Origin: Arthrobacter sp. Bi83
GTDB taxonomy: Bacteria; Actinomycetota; Actinomycetes; Actinomycetales; Micrococcaceae
Direction of reading: 5' to 3'
Length of the DNA stretch: 64,000 nucleotides
NCBI RefSeq assembly: GCF_918698095.1
Contig: NZ_CAKKLY010000006.1
Span: 60,024 to 124,023, forward strand
The notes under the pieces were generated by a model. That model ran no database searches and was not told the DNA's origin. It saw only the letters and a list, made by a program, of their open reading frames with translations. Position numbers and translations under genes: made by a program. Positions 49,068 to 58,505 of this stretch are shown here, piece after piece (within the stretch, counting starts at the first letter, position 1; every line of letters begins with the position of its first letter).

Positions 49068-50264
49068 CTAGTCGCCGATTCCGAAGAACTTGCCTACGGA
49101 CTTGCCCGCGTCCACAACCGAATCCTTCGTGTCGCTGACGAACTTTCCGGGATCCTTCACCGCGTTGACGATCCCCTCGCCAACATTTTTGCCCACGCTG
49201 CTGATGGTGTCCCAATTCTCATAGACGGCGATTCCGACGCTGGCGACCTGGCAGACGGTTCCTGCCGGAGGCGGCAAAAAGCAGCCGACGCCGAGGGCAG
49301 TCTTTCCGGCCCCCACAAGGCCTCCCTTGATGTCGCCGTCGGAAAAGCTCTTGACGGAGTCGTAGGCACTGAAGCCGACGCCCGCCCAGCCCAGCGTGCG
49401 CGCGACGCCGGACTTGCCGAGCCACTCGAGCTTGGTGCCCGCGCCGAGCCAGGGCTTTTCCGCGAACACCCCTTCGAACCTGCCCAGCGGGCCGACGTAC
49501 TTATTCAGGTTCTTCAGGGAAGCAATGTCGGTCGCCTTATCGATCAGGCCGATGCCGCGGTTGGCAGCCGAAGATCCCTTAAGCAGATCATCCAGGGCTG
49601 GATTGCCAAGCAGTCTGTGAGCGGCAAAGCCGGGGCCGCCGATCCGGTGGCTCCCTTGGAGGAAGGACTTGATGAACTCTGCGCGCTGATTCTTCAAAAC
49701 CCAGCCGTACTGTCCGGCGTGCTTGGCCAGGGTGAGCGGGGCCTTGATGAACTTTTGGATGGTCATGCCCGCCTTCAGCATCCCAAATCCGCCGAGCAGC
49801 ACACCGCCAACGGAGAACCCGCCCGCGCCGCCGGCCGGGCCACCCAGAGAGCCCGGACCGCCCAAGGTACCGGGGCCGCCGGCGTTGCTGGCCTTCTCCT
49901 GCTCGTTGGCGTTTTCGAGCAGTTTCCTGGATTCTTCCTTCAGTGCGCGGGCTGTTCTCTGGATGAGGGCCCGGTGGCTGCCGTTCCAGTCCGAGCGGAA
50001 CTGCGTCGCGTCGTTGCCCTTCCACGAAGGGTTGTTGTTGATCTGGTTGGTCAGCTGCGAAGACTGCTGCAACAGGTTGTCGGACACCTTTCCGAACTGC
50101 TGAGCGAGCGTGCGCAGCTGCGCAACGTCCGAGCCCCACAAGTTGCCTGCCACTGTGGCATCATCCCCCAAAATCTGAACGTTCTGCGTCTGAACGGTTG
50201 CTGCCGAGTCCTGCCAACACTGTAATGGCGGTGTGCCGCCGCCGCGATGGGCAGCGCTCCCCAT
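49068..50264 (-). CDS. large WXG100-like type VII secretion substrate
   Basis: A 398-residue protein (if started at ATG 50264; the start is uncertain). The N-terminal domain (about 40-120) is a WXG100-like helical hairpin: LWGSDVAQLRTLAQQFGKV..., then NNPSWKGNDATQF with Trp81-x-Gly83. A Gly/Pro linker AGGPGTLGGPGSLGGPAGG follows, then a glycine-rich C-terminal half with several amphipathic stretches and no recognised nuclease motif. WXG100-fused proteins are ESX/T7SS substrates, often toxins. No ESX ATPase (EccC) is in this window. Confidence 0.7.
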   Translation of the reverse strand: MGSAAHRGGGTPPLQCWQDSAATVQTQNVQILGDDATVAGNLWGSDVAQLRTLAQQFGKVSDNLLQQSSQLTNQINNNPSWKGNDATQFRSDWNGSHRALIQRTARALKEESRKLLENANEQEKASNAGGPGTLGGPGSLGGPAGGAGGFSVGGVLLGGFGMLKAGMTIQKFIKAPLTLAKHAGQYGWVLKNQRAEFIKSFLQGSHRIGGPGFAAHRLLGNPALDDLLKGSSAANRGIGLIDKATDIASLKNLNKYVGPLGRFEGVFAEKPWLGAGTKLEWLGKSGVARTLGWAGVGFSAYDSVKSFSDGDIKGGLVGAGKTALGVGCFLPPPAGTVCQVASVGIAVYENWDTISSVGKNVGEGIVNAVKDPGKFVSDTKDSVVDAGKSVGKFFGIGD

Positions 50265-50273
50265 CGCCGGTCG

Positions 50274-50297
50274 CCGTCGGCGGCCCAGAGCCGACGG
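50274..50297 (-). terminator. 8-bp hairpin between the small membrane gene and the WXG gene
   Basis: CCGTCGGC (50274-50281) pairs with GCCGACGG (50290-50297). It lies just upstream of ATG 50264 and may hinder translation of the WXG gene or weakly end the upstream transcript. No U-run. Confidence 0.4.
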
Positions 50298-50308
50298 CGG
50301 TCCCGGAG

Positions 50309-50533
50309 CTACCGGGGGTCGGTCTCCTCAAGGAGGGCACTCTTGCGGGCGCGCAGGGCAAAGAAGGCGCCGAAGGCAAATACCTGGGTTACGACAACCA
50401 GGACGATGATGCCCGCGATCTTGTTGCCGCCAAGGATCATGGTCAGCCCAACGATCGCGGACAGCAGGGCGAGCAGCGGCAGCAGCATGTAGCCCAGCAC
50501 GAACAGGGTTTCGGGTTTTCTGAGCATCTGCAT
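50309..50533 (-). CDS. small two-helix membrane protein
   Basis: A 74-residue protein with two helices (FVLGYMLLPLLALLSAIVGLTMIL and GIIVLVVVTQVFAFGAFFAL) and a short basic/acidic tail. The gene starts right behind folA. It may be a cell-envelope accessory protein; no family recognised. Confidence 0.65.
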   Translation of the reverse strand: MQMLRKPETLFVLGYMLLPLLALLSAIVGLTMILGGNKIAGIIVLVVVTQVFAFGAFFALRARKSALLEETDPR

Positions 50534-50537
50534 TCGT

Positions 50538-51122
50538 CTAACCTTCCGTCCGGTTCCACTGTGTGAACCGGTAGCGGGTGCCGTTGGCCGCGGTCAGCCA
50601 GCCTTCGCTGGGTACTGAGTCTTCCGGAACCCACGCCGCGTTGAGTTCGGGGGCGTGCGTGTCGCCATCGGCCTCCATATCAATGGTGGTGACTACGGCA
50701 ATATTGGCGATCTCCGTGGACTGCTCTAAGATCTCGCCGCCGCCCACAATCCAGACCGCCTCGAAGCCGGGTGCAAACTGCGACTCGAGGAGGGCATCAT
50801 CAAGGGACTTGACGACGACGGCGCCCTCCGCCTCGGGCGTGCGGGCCCAGTCTTCCTGCCGGGTAATGACGATATTGGTCCGGTTGGGGAGGGGGCGGTA
50901 CTTCTCCGGGAAGGACAGCCAGGTCTTGCGGCCCATAATGACGGGATGTCCGCTGGTCACCTTGGTGAAGTGCTTCAGGTCTTCGGGCAGGTGCCACGGC
51001 ATATCGCCGGCGTTGCCGATCACCCCGGCTGTAGTTTGTGCCCAAACCAGCCCGATCCCGGTCATGTTTGCCGCGATGTTCTCGCTGAAGGTCTGGGGAT
51101 CCATGGTCTCTTCGGCACTCAT
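50538..51122 (-). CDS. folA: dihydrofolate reductase
   Basis: A 194-residue DHFR. Its domain starts near residue 20: [33 protein letters not shown] (substrate and M20 loop), [28 protein letters not shown] and [10 protein letters not shown] (NADPH). It reduces dihydrofolate made by ThyA. The ATG overlaps the thyA stop (ATGA), supporting this start although the N-terminus is about 20 residues longer than usual. Confidence 0.95.
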   Translation of the reverse strand: MSAEETMDPQTFSENIAANMTGIGLVWAQTTAGVIGNAGDMPWHLPEDLKHFTKVTSGHPVIMGRKTWLSFPEKYRPLPNRTNIVITRQEDWARTPEAEGAVVVKSLDDALLESQFAPGFEAVWIVGGGEILEQSTEIANIAVVTTIDMEADGDTHAPELNAAWVPEDSVPSEGWLTAANGTRYRFTQWNRTEG

Positions 51123-51922
51123 ACTGCGATCGGCGCCTTGATTGTGGGGTGGTGGCGGTATCCCACCACTTCAAAGTCGTCCAGCGTGTAATCGAAGATC
51201 GAGGCCGGCTTGCGCGTGATTTTCAGCTGCGGATACTCGTAGGGCTCCCGCTCCAGCTGTTTCAGGACTTGGTCCATGTGGTTTTCGTAGATGTGGACAT
51301 CGCCGCCGGTCCAGACGAATTCGCCGGGCTCCAGGCCGGTCTGCTGGGCCAGCATGCAGGTCAACAGCGCATAGGAGGCGATGTTGAACGGGACACCCAG
51401 GAACATGTCCGCCGACCGCTGGTACAGCTGGCAGGACAGCTTGCCGTCGGCGACGTAGAACTGGAAGAACGCGTGGCAGGGCGGCAGCGCCATGTCCTTC
51501 AGCTCGGCCACGTTCCAGGCCGACACGATGTGCCGGCGGGAATCCGGGTTGGCCTTCAGGTTTTCGACGAGCTCCGTGATCTGGTCGATGTGGCCACCGT
51601 CGGGAGTGGGCCAGCTGCGCCACTGGACGCCGTAGACCGGGCCGAGTTCGCCGTCGGCGTCAGCCCATTCATTCCAGATGGTCACGCCCTGGTCCTGCAT
51701 CCACTTCACGTTGGTGTCGCCGCGCAGGAACCACAGCAGCTCAACGGCGACGGACTTGAAGTGCACGCGCTTCGTGGTGATGAGCGGGAAGCCCTCGCCC
51801 AGGTCAAAGCGGATTTGGCGTCCGAAGACGCTGCTGGTGCCGGTACCGGTGCGGTCGGATTTATGCGTGCCGTTTGCCATGACATCGCGCAGAAGGTCTT
51901 CATAGGGCGTTGGGATGTTCAC
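51119..51922 (-). CDS. thyA: thymidylate synthase
   Basis: A 267-residue ThyA that methylates dUMP with methylenetetrahydrofolate. [12 protein letters not shown] contains the catalytic Cys, [22 protein letters not shown] binds dUMP, and [16 protein letters not shown] with C-terminal APIAV closes the site. Start is GTG at 51922, with TAGACT exactly 6 nt upstream, so it is leaderless. Operon with folA, the classic pairing for folate recycling. Confidence 0.95.
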   Translation of the reverse strand: MNIPTPYEDLLRDVMANGTHKSDRTGTGTSSVFGRQIRFDLGEGFPLITTKRVHFKSVAVELLWFLRGDTNVKWMQDQGVTIWNEWADADGELGPVYGVQWRSWPTPDGGHIDQITELVENLKANPDSRRHIVSAWNVAELKDMALPPCHAFFQFYVADGKLSCQLYQRSADMFLGVPFNIASYALLTCMLAQQTGLEPGEFVWTGGDVHIYENHMDQVLKQLEREPYEYPQLKITRKPASIFDYTLDDFEVVGYRHHPTIKAPIAV

Positions 51923-51989
51923 GCGTCCAGTCTAGTGGGAACAGCTTGGGGGTGCGGGGCCCCCGGGGCGGCGGCACGGTCAGCAGCTT

Positions 51990-52958
51990 TCAGTCGTCGA
52001 ACGGCTTGAACTGCTCCACGGCCACGATCTTGCTCTTGCTGCTGTGCGCCACGTGGCAGATGATCATTTCCCCCGGGGCGAGGTACGGGTCGGCCACCGG
52101 AAGCACGCCCTTCAGCCTGGTGTTCATGTAGACGCCCAGCTGGCTCAGGACGGTAGGCAGTGCGGGCCGGTGGGTGCACAACACTACGGCGCGCTGCTTA
52201 TCGAACAGGGACTCAATCGTGGCGGCCGTCTTCTTGGGATTGCGTGCGTGCCGGTGCTCTGTCAGCGCATCCACCAGCTTCACTTTTGCGTCCGTGGCCT
52301 TGGCGTACGGGGCGATCGTGGCGACGCAGCGCTGCCAGGGGCTGCTGACCACCCGAAGGGGCTTCCAGGCGTGGAGCAGCCTCCGCACGGCCTGGGCCTG
52401 GCGCACGCCGGTGGCTGCCAGCGGCCGCTCGCCTTCGGCCTTCGTCCACGACGACCTAGGCTTCGCCTTGGCATGGCGCACGATCACCAGGGGCCAGGTG
52501 TGCAGTTCCATCCGGGCATGGGCCGCCGCCAGGTACTCGAGCGGCCCGATGTCGGAGGGGTTGGACAGCAGTGAAGCAGCCTTCTCCGGGGTGCACCACA
52601 TCACGCTGTCCACCTCCTTGCCGTCAGGCCGCAGCGGAGCGCCGTTCACTTCCACGGCCCAGTAGTGCACAACCTTCAGCCCGCTGGCCACGTGGTAGTG
52701 GATGGGCGGCAGCGGAATCCCCAGGGGTGCCTGGAGCCCGATCTCTTCCTCCACCTCGCGGACGGCGCACTCGGGGACCGTTTCGCCGGCGTCGAGTTTG
52801 CCTTTCGGCCAGGACCAGTCGTCGTACCGGGGCCGGTGGATCAGCAGGACTTCCAGCTGGTCCTTCCTGATCCGCCACGGCAAGGCGCCAGCCGCCGTGA
52901 CGGCAACCGGCTCGCCCGGGTGATCGGTCTGGTCGGCTATCGGTGAATCGCTCTTCAA
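51990..52958 (-). CDS. NUDIX hydrolase fused to histidine phosphatase (MutT1-like)
   Basis: A 322-residue two-domain protein. Residues about 20-145 are NUDIX, with the box GKLDAGETVPECAVREVEEEIG. Residues about 160-320 form a SixA-type phosphatase with VIVRHAKAKPRSSW (catalytic His) and a second His in CTHRPALP. The same fusion in mycobacteria (MutT1) clears oxidised nucleotides and dinucleoside polyphosphates. It starts 9 bp behind ppk, so the two form an operon; polyphosphate and nucleotide metabolism fit together. Confidence 0.9.
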   Translation of the reverse strand: MKSDSPIADQTDHPGEPVAVTAAGALPWRIRKDQLEVLLIHRPRYDDWSWPKGKLDAGETVPECAVREVEEEIGLQAPLGIPLPPIHYHVASGLKVVHYWAVEVNGAPLRPDGKEVDSVMWCTPEKAASLLSNPSDIGPLEYLAAAHARMELHTWPLVIVRHAKAKPRSSWTKAEGERPLAATGVRQAQAVRRLLHAWKPLRVVSSPWQRCVATIAPYAKATDAKVKLVDALTEHRHARNPKKTAATIESLFDKQRAVVLCTHRPALPTVLSQLGVYMNTRLKGVLPVADPYLAPGEMIICHVAHSSKSKIVAVEQFKPFDD

Positions 52959-52967
52959 ACCCGTTTC

Positions 52968-55217
52968 CTACCGCCGGGCAGTTGCGCGCTGGCGGGAGCG
53001 GGAAGCCAGGAGCCAGGACTGGACGTCGTCAAGTTCCCTGCCGTCCTCGTCGAGGTGATGGCGGTTCCAGATTCCCTGATTGTCGAGGTGCCAGCTTGCT
53101 GTTTCGGGATCCATGTACCGGCGGAGCATGTCCAGGACGTACGTGGTGTCCTCGCCTCCCGACAGCTGGACCAGTGCCTCAACCCGGCGGTCCAGGTTGC
53201 GGTGCATCATATCGGCCGATCCGATGTACACCACGGGGTCGCCGCCGTTGGCGAAGGCGAACACCCGTGAATGCTCCAGGAAGCGGCCCAGGACGGAACG
53301 GACTGTGATGTTCTCGCTGAGGCCCGGAACTCCCGGCCGGAGCGAGCAGATGCCGCGCACGATGACGTCTACCGGAACGCCCGCCTGGGAAGCCCGGTAG
53401 AGGGAATCGATGATGGACTCGTCCACGATGGAATTCACCTTGATCTGCACACGCGCCGGAATGCCGGCACGGGCGTTGCGGATCTCGGTCTCGATCCTGT
53501 CGATCAGTCCGGAGCGCACCGAGCGCGGTGCGACCAGGAGGCGCTTGAAAGTGGATTTCGGGGCGTAGCCGGAGAGCTGGTTGAAGAGCTTGGAGAGATC
53601 CTCGCCCACCTGCTCGTTGGCGGTCAGGAGACCAAGGTCCTCGTAGTAACGGGCTGTGCGGGGGTGGTAGTTGCCTGTTCCGATGTGGCAGTAACGGCGC
53701 AGTCCGTCGACTTCCTGGCGCACCACGAGGGACAGCTTGCAGTGCGTCTTTAGCCCGACGATCCCGTACACCACATGGACTCCGGCCTGCTCAAGCTTGC
53801 GCGCCCAGGAGATGTTGGCCTGCTCGTCAAAGCGGGCCTTGATTTCCACGAGCGCGAGTACCTGCTTGCCGGCCTCGGCAGCGTCGATGAGCGCGTCAAC
53901 GATGGGGGAGTCGCCCGACGTGCGGTACAGGGTCTGCTTGATGGCCTGGACCTTCGGATCGGCGGCCGCCTGTTCGAGGAACGCCTGGACCGACGTGGAG
54001 AAGGAATCGTAGGGGTGGTGCAGCAGGATGTCCCGGCGGCGCATCGCGGCGAAGACGTTGGCGGCCTTGGACGTTTCGGATTCGTTCAGGTACCGGGACG
54101 TGTGGGGCACGTGCTTGGGATAGTGCAGGTCGGCGCGGTCAATGCCGGCAATGACGGAGAGCCCGCGGAGGTCCAGCGGGGCAGGAACCGAGTAGACCTC
54201 GGATTCGTCCACGCCCAGCTCCCGGATCAGGAGTGCGCGGATGTTGGGGTTGATGTCGTTGGTGACCTCGAGGCGGACAGGAGGGCCGAACCGGCGGCGC
54301 AGGAGTTCCTTCTCGAGCGCCTGCAGGAGGTTCTCGGCGTCGTCTTCCTCCACCTCCACGTCTTCGTTGCGTGTCACGCGGAAGGTGTGGTGTTCCAGGA
54401 CTTCCATGCCGGCGAAGAGCCGGTCCAGGTGGACCGCAATGACTTCTTCGAGGGCGATGAACCGGGCAACCCGTCCCGGCACGGATCCTGCGCGCGGACC
54501 GTCGATGGAAATCAGGCGCGGCAGCTGGTCCGGAACCTTGACACGCGCAAAGAGCTCCTTGTCGCTGACGGGGTTCCGGACCACCACGGCCAGGTTCAGC
54601 GAGAGCCCGGAAATATAGGGGAAGGGGTGGGCCGGGTCCACAGCAAGCGGGGTGAGGATGGGGAAGACCTTTTCCGCGAACATGACGCTGAGGCGGTTCT
54701 TGGCCTCGTCGTCGAGTTCTTCCCAGTGCATGAGGTGGATTTGTTCATATGCCAGTGCGGGGCGGATCTGTTCGGCGTAGACCTGCGCGTGCCGCTGCTG
54801 GAGAGTGTGGGCGGCCTCGCCGATCTGCTCAAGGACCTGGACCGGGCTCAGCCCCGCGGGGGAGGGGACCGCCAGGCCGGTGGCGATCCGGCGCTTCAGG
54901 CCGGCCACGCGGACCATGAAGAACTCATCGAGGTTGGAGGCGAAGATCGACAGGAAGCTGACGCGCTCAAGGAGGTGGAGGTTGGGGTCTTCGGCGAGCT
55001 CGAGGACCCGGGCGTTGAAGGCGAGCCAGCTCAGCTCACGGTCCAGGAACCGGTCCGGGCTGATTTCGCCCTCGGGCTCCAGGATGGCGGCAAACTCCGG
55101 AATGTCGATCCGGTCCTGGGTGGCGCGGGACGCAGGCACCTCGGAGGAGCCGAAACGGGCGCGCACCGGGGCCGCCTTGATTTCGGTCGTCGCTGATCCG
55201 GCGGATTCCGGTTGCAT
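52968..55217 (-). CDS. ppk: polyphosphate kinase 1
   Basis: A 749-residue PPK1 making polyphosphate from [23 protein letters not shown] opens the N domain, [13 protein letters not shown] lies before the catalytic core with the autophosphorylated His in [19 protein letters not shown] (about 465-483), and [22 protein letters not shown] follows. Length matches the actinobacterial type. GGAGAG precedes the ATG. Leads an operon with the NUDIX/phosphatase gene. Confidence 0.95.
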   Translation of the reverse strand: MQPESAGSATTEIKAAPVRARFGSSEVPASRATQDRIDIPEFAAILEPEGEISPDRFLDRELSWLAFNARVLELAEDPNLHLLERVSFLSIFASNLDEFFMVRVAGLKRRIATGLAVPSPAGLSPVQVLEQIGEAAHTLQQRHAQVYAEQIRPALAYEQIHLMHWEELDDEAKNRLSVMFAEKVFPILTPLAVDPAHPFPYISGLSLNLAVVVRNPVSDKELFARVKVPDQLPRLISIDGPRAGSVPGRVARFIALEEVIAVHLDRLFAGMEVLEHHTFRVTRNEDVEVEEDDAENLLQALEKELLRRRFGPPVRLEVTNDINPNIRALLIRELGVDESEVYSVPAPLDLRGLSVIAGIDRADLHYPKHVPHTSRYLNESETSKAANVFAAMRRRDILLHHPYDSFSTSVQAFLEQAAADPKVQAIKQTLYRTSGDSPIVDALIDAAEAGKQVLALVEIKARFDEQANISWARKLEQAGVHVVYGIVGLKTHCKLSLVVRQEVDGLRRYCHIGTGNYHPRTARYYEDLGLLTANEQVGEDLSKLFNQLSGYAPKSTFKRLLVAPRSVRSGLIDRIETEIRNARAGIPARVQIKVNSIVDESIIDSLYRASQAGVPVDVIVRGICSLRPGVPGLSENITVRSVLGRFLEHSRVFAFANGGDPVVYIGSADMMHRNLDRRVEALVQLSGGEDTTYVLDMLRRYMDPETASWHLDNQGIWNRHHLDEDGRELDDVQSWLLASRSRQRATARR

Positions 55218-55322
55218 GCTCTCTCCTTGATGCTGGCGGGATTTAGCTTCAACCTTACAAGCATTCGCACGTGCGGGACCCGCAGATTTCAGCGGGACCG
55301 GACAGTGCGTCGAATGACTGGA

Positions 55323-56294
55323 CTAACGTCCGTCCAGCGGCCCGTACATCACGTCGACGTCCCACCGGGTGAAGCCCAGCCCGCGGTACAGCGAGACTGC
55401 CGGGGAGTTGTCCGCATCCGTGTACAACATGACCGCGTGCAGTCCCTGCTGCTGGAGGTGCCTGATGCCGGCGACTGTCAGGGCCTTGCCCAGGCCCATG
55501 CCCTGGGCGGCCGGCGTCACGCCCACGACGTACACTTCGCCGATGGCCGGATGGTCGCCATGCCGCGGATGGACCTTGGTCCAGTGGAAGCCAAGCAGCT
55601 GCCCGTCCCCGTCTTCGGCCAGCAGGAAGCCGGCGGGGTCGAACCACGGCTCCGCCATCCGGGCCTCAAGGTCCGCCCGTGTCATGGAGCCCTGTTCCGG
55701 GTGGTGCGCGAAGGCCTCGCGGTTGGCCGCCAGCCAGGCGTCCTCATCCCTGCCCGGCACAAAGGCGCGGAGCACCACGCCGTCCGGAAGACCGACGTCG
55801 GGCAGTTCAGCCGCGGCGGTCATGAGCCGCATCTTCCACAGTTCCCGGACGGGCCCGTAGCCGTAGCGGGCCGCCAGGTCCGCGGCAGCCTCGTGGTTGC
55901 CGTGGGACCAGGCCTTCAGCCCGCCGAATCCGCGTTCAGACTTCAGCGTGCCAACCAGCCGGTCAGCCACGCCCTGGTTCCGGTAGCTGGGGTGGACGGC
56001 GATCTCCAGGACTCCCGTGCCGTCCGCTTCTTCGACCACCACAGCGAAACCCGCCAGGTCCTGGGCGGTGGCAGGATCGGAGTCCTCGTCCGGGGAGTAC
56101 AGCGCCAGCGTCAGCAGCGAGTGGGGCCCGGTGTCCGCGGCGCGCAGCGTCACCAGGGTCTGTTCCGAAATGGAGGGGTTGCCGTCCGATTCCTCGGCGG
56201 CTGACAGCAGGGGCTTGATGTCCCGCAGCAGCTGTGCGTCCACGCCGCCTCTGATGACGGTGACAGGCCAGATCTCCGGATGCGCAGGACTCAT
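55323..56294 (-). CDS. mshD: mycothiol synthase
   Basis: A 323-residue protein of two GNAT domains. The C-terminal domain has the acetyl-CoA loop VYVVGVTPAAQGMGLGKALTVAGIRHL and ends LGFTRWDVDVMYGPLD. MshD acetylates Cys-GlcN-Ins in the last step of mycothiol synthesis. It lies downstream of glnR on the same strand, the order also found in Mycobacterium tuberculosis (Rv0818-Rv0819). Confidence 0.9.
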   Translation of the reverse strand: MSPAHPEIWPVTVIRGGVDAQLLRDIKPLLSAAEESDGNPSISEQTLVTLRAADTGPHSLLTLALYSPDEDSDPATAQDLAGFAVVVEEADGTGVLEIAVHPSYRNQGVADRLVGTLKSERGFGGLKAWSHGNHEAAADLAARYGYGPVRELWKMRLMTAAAELPDVGLPDGVVLRAFVPGRDEDAWLAANREAFAHHPEQGSMTRADLEARMAEPWFDPAGFLLAEDGDGQLLGFHWTKVHPRHGDHPAIGEVYVVGVTPAAQGMGLGKALTVAGIRHLQQQGLHAVMLYTDADNSPAVSLYRGLGFTRWDVDVMYGPLDGR

Positions 56295-56333
56295 GCTGTA
56301 AGGCTATACGCAGCGGCCGCCGGGCTGCCCGAT

Positions 56334-56363
56334 TTGTGGCCGGCCGGGGTGGCCCCGTATAGT
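56334..56363 (+). promoter_or_regulatory. Plus-strand promoter between mshD and glnR
   Basis: TTGTGG (56334-56339), 18-bp spacer, TATAGT (56358-56363). No plus-strand gene follows before the terminator at 56462, so it would drive a short noncoding transcript. Confidence 0.45.
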
Positions 56364-56367
56364 CGTT

Positions 56368-56515
56368 ATCTCATTCAGCTTCCTGAAGCAGAATGTGAGG
56401 GGGATCCACCACTGGGGTGGCCTCGATACGTTCGACCCGTATGTCCTCCACTAAAGCAAATAAGCAACGCAAACGGCCCGGACTCGAAAGAGTCCGGGCC
56501 GTTTGCGTTGCTTGG
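56368..56515 (+). ncRNA. Candidate small RNA of about 145 nt
   Basis: Starts behind the promoter at 56334-56363 and would end at the 23-26-bp hairpin terminator (56462-56513), which is followed by GGCTTCTT. It would be antisense to no gene and lies between mshD and glnR. A 19-codon GTG frame (56395-56454) is included but has no good ribosome site. Confidence 0.35.
56462..56513. terminator. Bidirectional hairpin terminator after glnR
   Basis: Perfect stem of at least 24 bp (56462-56485 with 56490-56513) with a GAAA loop. On the minus strand it follows the glnR stop by 22 bp and runs into ATTTGCTTT; on the plus strand into GGCTTCTT. Confidence 0.9.
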
Positions 56516-56535
56516 CTTCTTGACGCCGGAGCCCG

Positions 56536-57234
56536 TCAGGCCTCGGTGAGCTCGTCCTCTTGCTGGCGCACCAGGGTGAGCCGGTACCCCACGTTGCGGA
56601 CGGTGCTGATCAGGTTTTCGTGGTCCGCGCCCAGTTTGGCGCGCAGGCGCCTGACGTGCACGTCCACGGTCCGGGTGCCGCCGTAGTAGTCGTAGCCCCA
56701 GACCTCGGTGAGCAGCTGCTGGCGGGTGAACACCCGGCCGGGGTGCTGCGCCAGGTACTTCAGGAGCTCGAATTCCTTGAAGGTCAGGTTTAGTGCCGCG
56801 CCGTTGACCCGCGCGGTATAGCTGGCTTCATCGATCACGACGCCGGCGGCCCGGATTTCGGAGGGCAGGTCTTCCTTCTCCGGGACGGCCCGCGCCACGG
56901 AGAGCCGGATCCTGGCTTCCACCTCGGCAGGGCCAGCGGAGTCCAGAACGATGTCATCGACTGCCCATGCCGAGGATACGGCGGCCATGCCGCCTTCTGT
57001 CAGGATCAGCACCAGCGGTGCGCTGAGGCCTGTTGCCTTCAGGAGTTGGGTCAGCGACCGGGCCCCCACTAGGTCCTTGCGCGCATCCAGCAGCACAATG
57101 TCGCAGGGATCCGTTTCGAGCAGGGCAGTGGGCTCCGCGGGCAGGATGTGCACCCGGTGGTTCAACAGCTCCAAGGCAGGCAGAATGTCCACCGATGATC
57201 CGGTGCTGTTGGTCAGTAACAGGATGTGCGACAT
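56536..57234 (-). CDS. glnR: GlnR-type nitrogen regulator (OmpR-family winged helix)
   Basis: A 232-residue response-regulator-like protein. The N-terminal receiver domain (1-115) lacks the usual acidic pocket, as in GlnR. The C-terminal OmpR winged helix has [31 protein letters not shown] and [20 protein letters not shown] 57234 has GGAGG upstream. GlnR controls ammonium assimilation genes. Gene order glnR-mshD supports the name. TATACT at 57377-57382 (minus) is a likely -10 box. Confidence 0.85.
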   Translation of the reverse strand: MSHILLLTNSTGSSVDILPALELLNHRVHILPAEPTALLETDPCDIVLLDARKDLVGARSLTQLLKATGLSAPLVLILTEGGMAAVSSAWAVDDIVLDSAGPAEVEARIRLSVARAVPEKEDLPSEIRAAGVVIDEASYTARVNGAALNLTFKEFELLKYLAQHPGRVFTRQQLLTEVWGYDYYGGTRTVDVHVRRLRAKLGADHENLISTVRNVGYRLTLVRQQEDELTEA

Positions 57235-57555
57235 TGTTCCTCCAAGGGGCCGTCCGCGCATCATTGGGCGACTGAACCGGGCTTTCACCGGCCGGTACTG
57301 TGCTGGCTGCAACGGGCGGAGCCTCCGGCGAGCCGGCGTCTCCGGTTCCCGCAGCGGGAAGCGTAGCTGAGCTTTGAGTATACCTAACGGCCCCCAGACA
57401 GGCACTGATCCTGGCCTGCAGCGTGCCTCATTTGCGACATATGGCAGTCACATAGGGCAGGATTGAAACCGTCAGGGCGTCAGCCCTGCCCTTCAACGGC
57501 ACAGCCAGGATGAGGACGCAGCGAAGTTGAGTTCAGAGTCAGAGATGAGTACGCC
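57235..57555. promoter_or_regulatory. Divergent control region of glnR and a membrane protein gene
   Basis: Contains the minus-strand TATACT box (57377-57382), giving glnR a 135-nt leader, and two overlapping hairpins near the plus-strand gene: AGGGCAGG/CCTGCCCT (57454-57492) or CAGGGC/GCCCTG (57473-57488). These exclude each other, a layout seen in attenuators. Confidence 0.4.
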
Positions 57556-58335
57556 ATGGCCACGCCGGAAGTGAGCGCTGCGGCGCACACCGGGTCCGCC
57601 GTGAAGTCGTGGAGCATCGGAGTCATTGGCCTGGCCGGCCTGGCCACCATCATCGCCAGCGTCTACCGGACACCGGATGTCCTCCTCGCCGTCGGCGTCG
57701 TCGTTGCGCTGGCCGTGGGCGTCGGCTGGCCGCACTACCTGGGGATACCGGCCAAAAAGACCCTCGCGGCGGTGATCGGCCTGCCAGGTGCCGGCTCCGC
57801 GGTGGCGGCGGCCACCGTTTCCGCCCCGGGCTACCTCAATTGGACGCCGGGTTTCATCGCCTTGGGGGTCACCTCCGTGTTCGTGGTCCAGCTGATCCGC
57901 GGAACGGGGCAGGCTCAGCGGCTCGAATCGATCCTGGGCTGTTGCGTGGGCGTCATACTGTCCTGCATGGGCGCAGGCTGGATCGCCGGAGCGCGGTTTA
58001 ACGGGGTCAGGGAAATGCTGCTCGTCGCCGGCGTCAGCGCCGCCGTCGCGCTGCTGGCAGGCCTCCTCCGCTGGCCGGACAGGATCGTCGCGCCGCTGGG
58101 AATCGTTCTGGCCGGTCTCGCGGGCCCGCTGGCCGGACTGGTGTTCTCCGACATCGCTGTCCTGCCCGCCGCGGTGTTCGGGGTTGTGGTCGGGGCGGTG
58201 CTCGTCAGCTTCCGGCGACTCGTGACACTGCGGGGGACGCCGCTGAACTTCCCGGCGGCCCTGGGCATGGGCCTGGCGCCCGTCGCGGCGGTCGGATCCC
58301 TTGCCTACTTCATAGACAAACTACTCATCTTCTAA
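57556..58335 (+). CDS. polytopic membrane protein of unknown function
   Basis: A 259-residue protein with about 8 transmembrane helices and very little loop. GVGWPHYLGIPAKKTLAAVIGLPG after the second helix and VAPLGIVLAGLAGPLAGLVF in the second half look like a permease-like fold. No known family. It leads a plus-strand group toward the nitrobindin-like gene. Confidence 0.7.
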   Translation: MATPEVSAAAHTGSAVKSWSIGVIGLAGLATIIASVYRTPDVLLAVGVVVALAVGVGWPHYLGIPAKKTLAAVIGLPGAGSAVAAATVSAPGYLNWTPGFIALGVTSVFVVQLIRGTGQAQRLESILGCCVGVILSCMGAGWIAGARFNGVREMLLVAGVSAAVALLAGLLRWPDRIVAPLGIVLAGLAGPLAGLVFSDIAVLPAAVFGVVVGAVLVSFRRLVTLRGTPLNFPAALGMGLAPVAAVGSLAYFIDKLLIF

Positions 58336-58352
58336 CGCGTTAGGATGGCACC

Positions 58353-58466
58353 ATGTCCGTACTTGCATATGAAATTTTCTTCCTTGTCCTGCTCGGCGTA
58401 GCGAGCCTGTCCATGGCCTGGTTTGCCGGTTTCGTGGTCTACCGCCTGTTCAAGGGCCAGAAGTAG
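58353..58466 (+). CDS. 37-residue single-pass membrane protein
   Basis: ATG 58353 to TAG 58466 encodes one long hydrophobic helix (YEIFFLVLLGVASLSMAWFA...) followed by YRLFKGQK. TAGGAT stands exactly 6 nt before the ATG, the leaderless pattern of this genome, which strongly supports expression. It is too short for standard ORF calls. Function unknown. Confidence 0.7.
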   Translation: MSVLAYEIFFLVLLGVASLSMAWFAGFVVYRLFKGQK

Positions 58467-58505
58467 AACCGCTTCCCCTGTTAGCAGCTTCCAGAGGTAA
58501 CAACC

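Noticed and set aside
48540..50225. 561-codon plus-strand frame opposite the WXG cluster
   Set aside because: No recognisable domain; the minus strand has a WXG motif, overlapping gene ends and better codon use.
53775..55196. 473-codon plus-strand frame opposite ppk
   Set aside because: ppk on the minus strand has all PPK1 motifs; this frame is its antisense.
56441..56686. Small plus-strand ORF running through the glnR terminator
   Set aside because: It translates the hairpin and the antisense of glnR; no ribosome site and no conserved motif.
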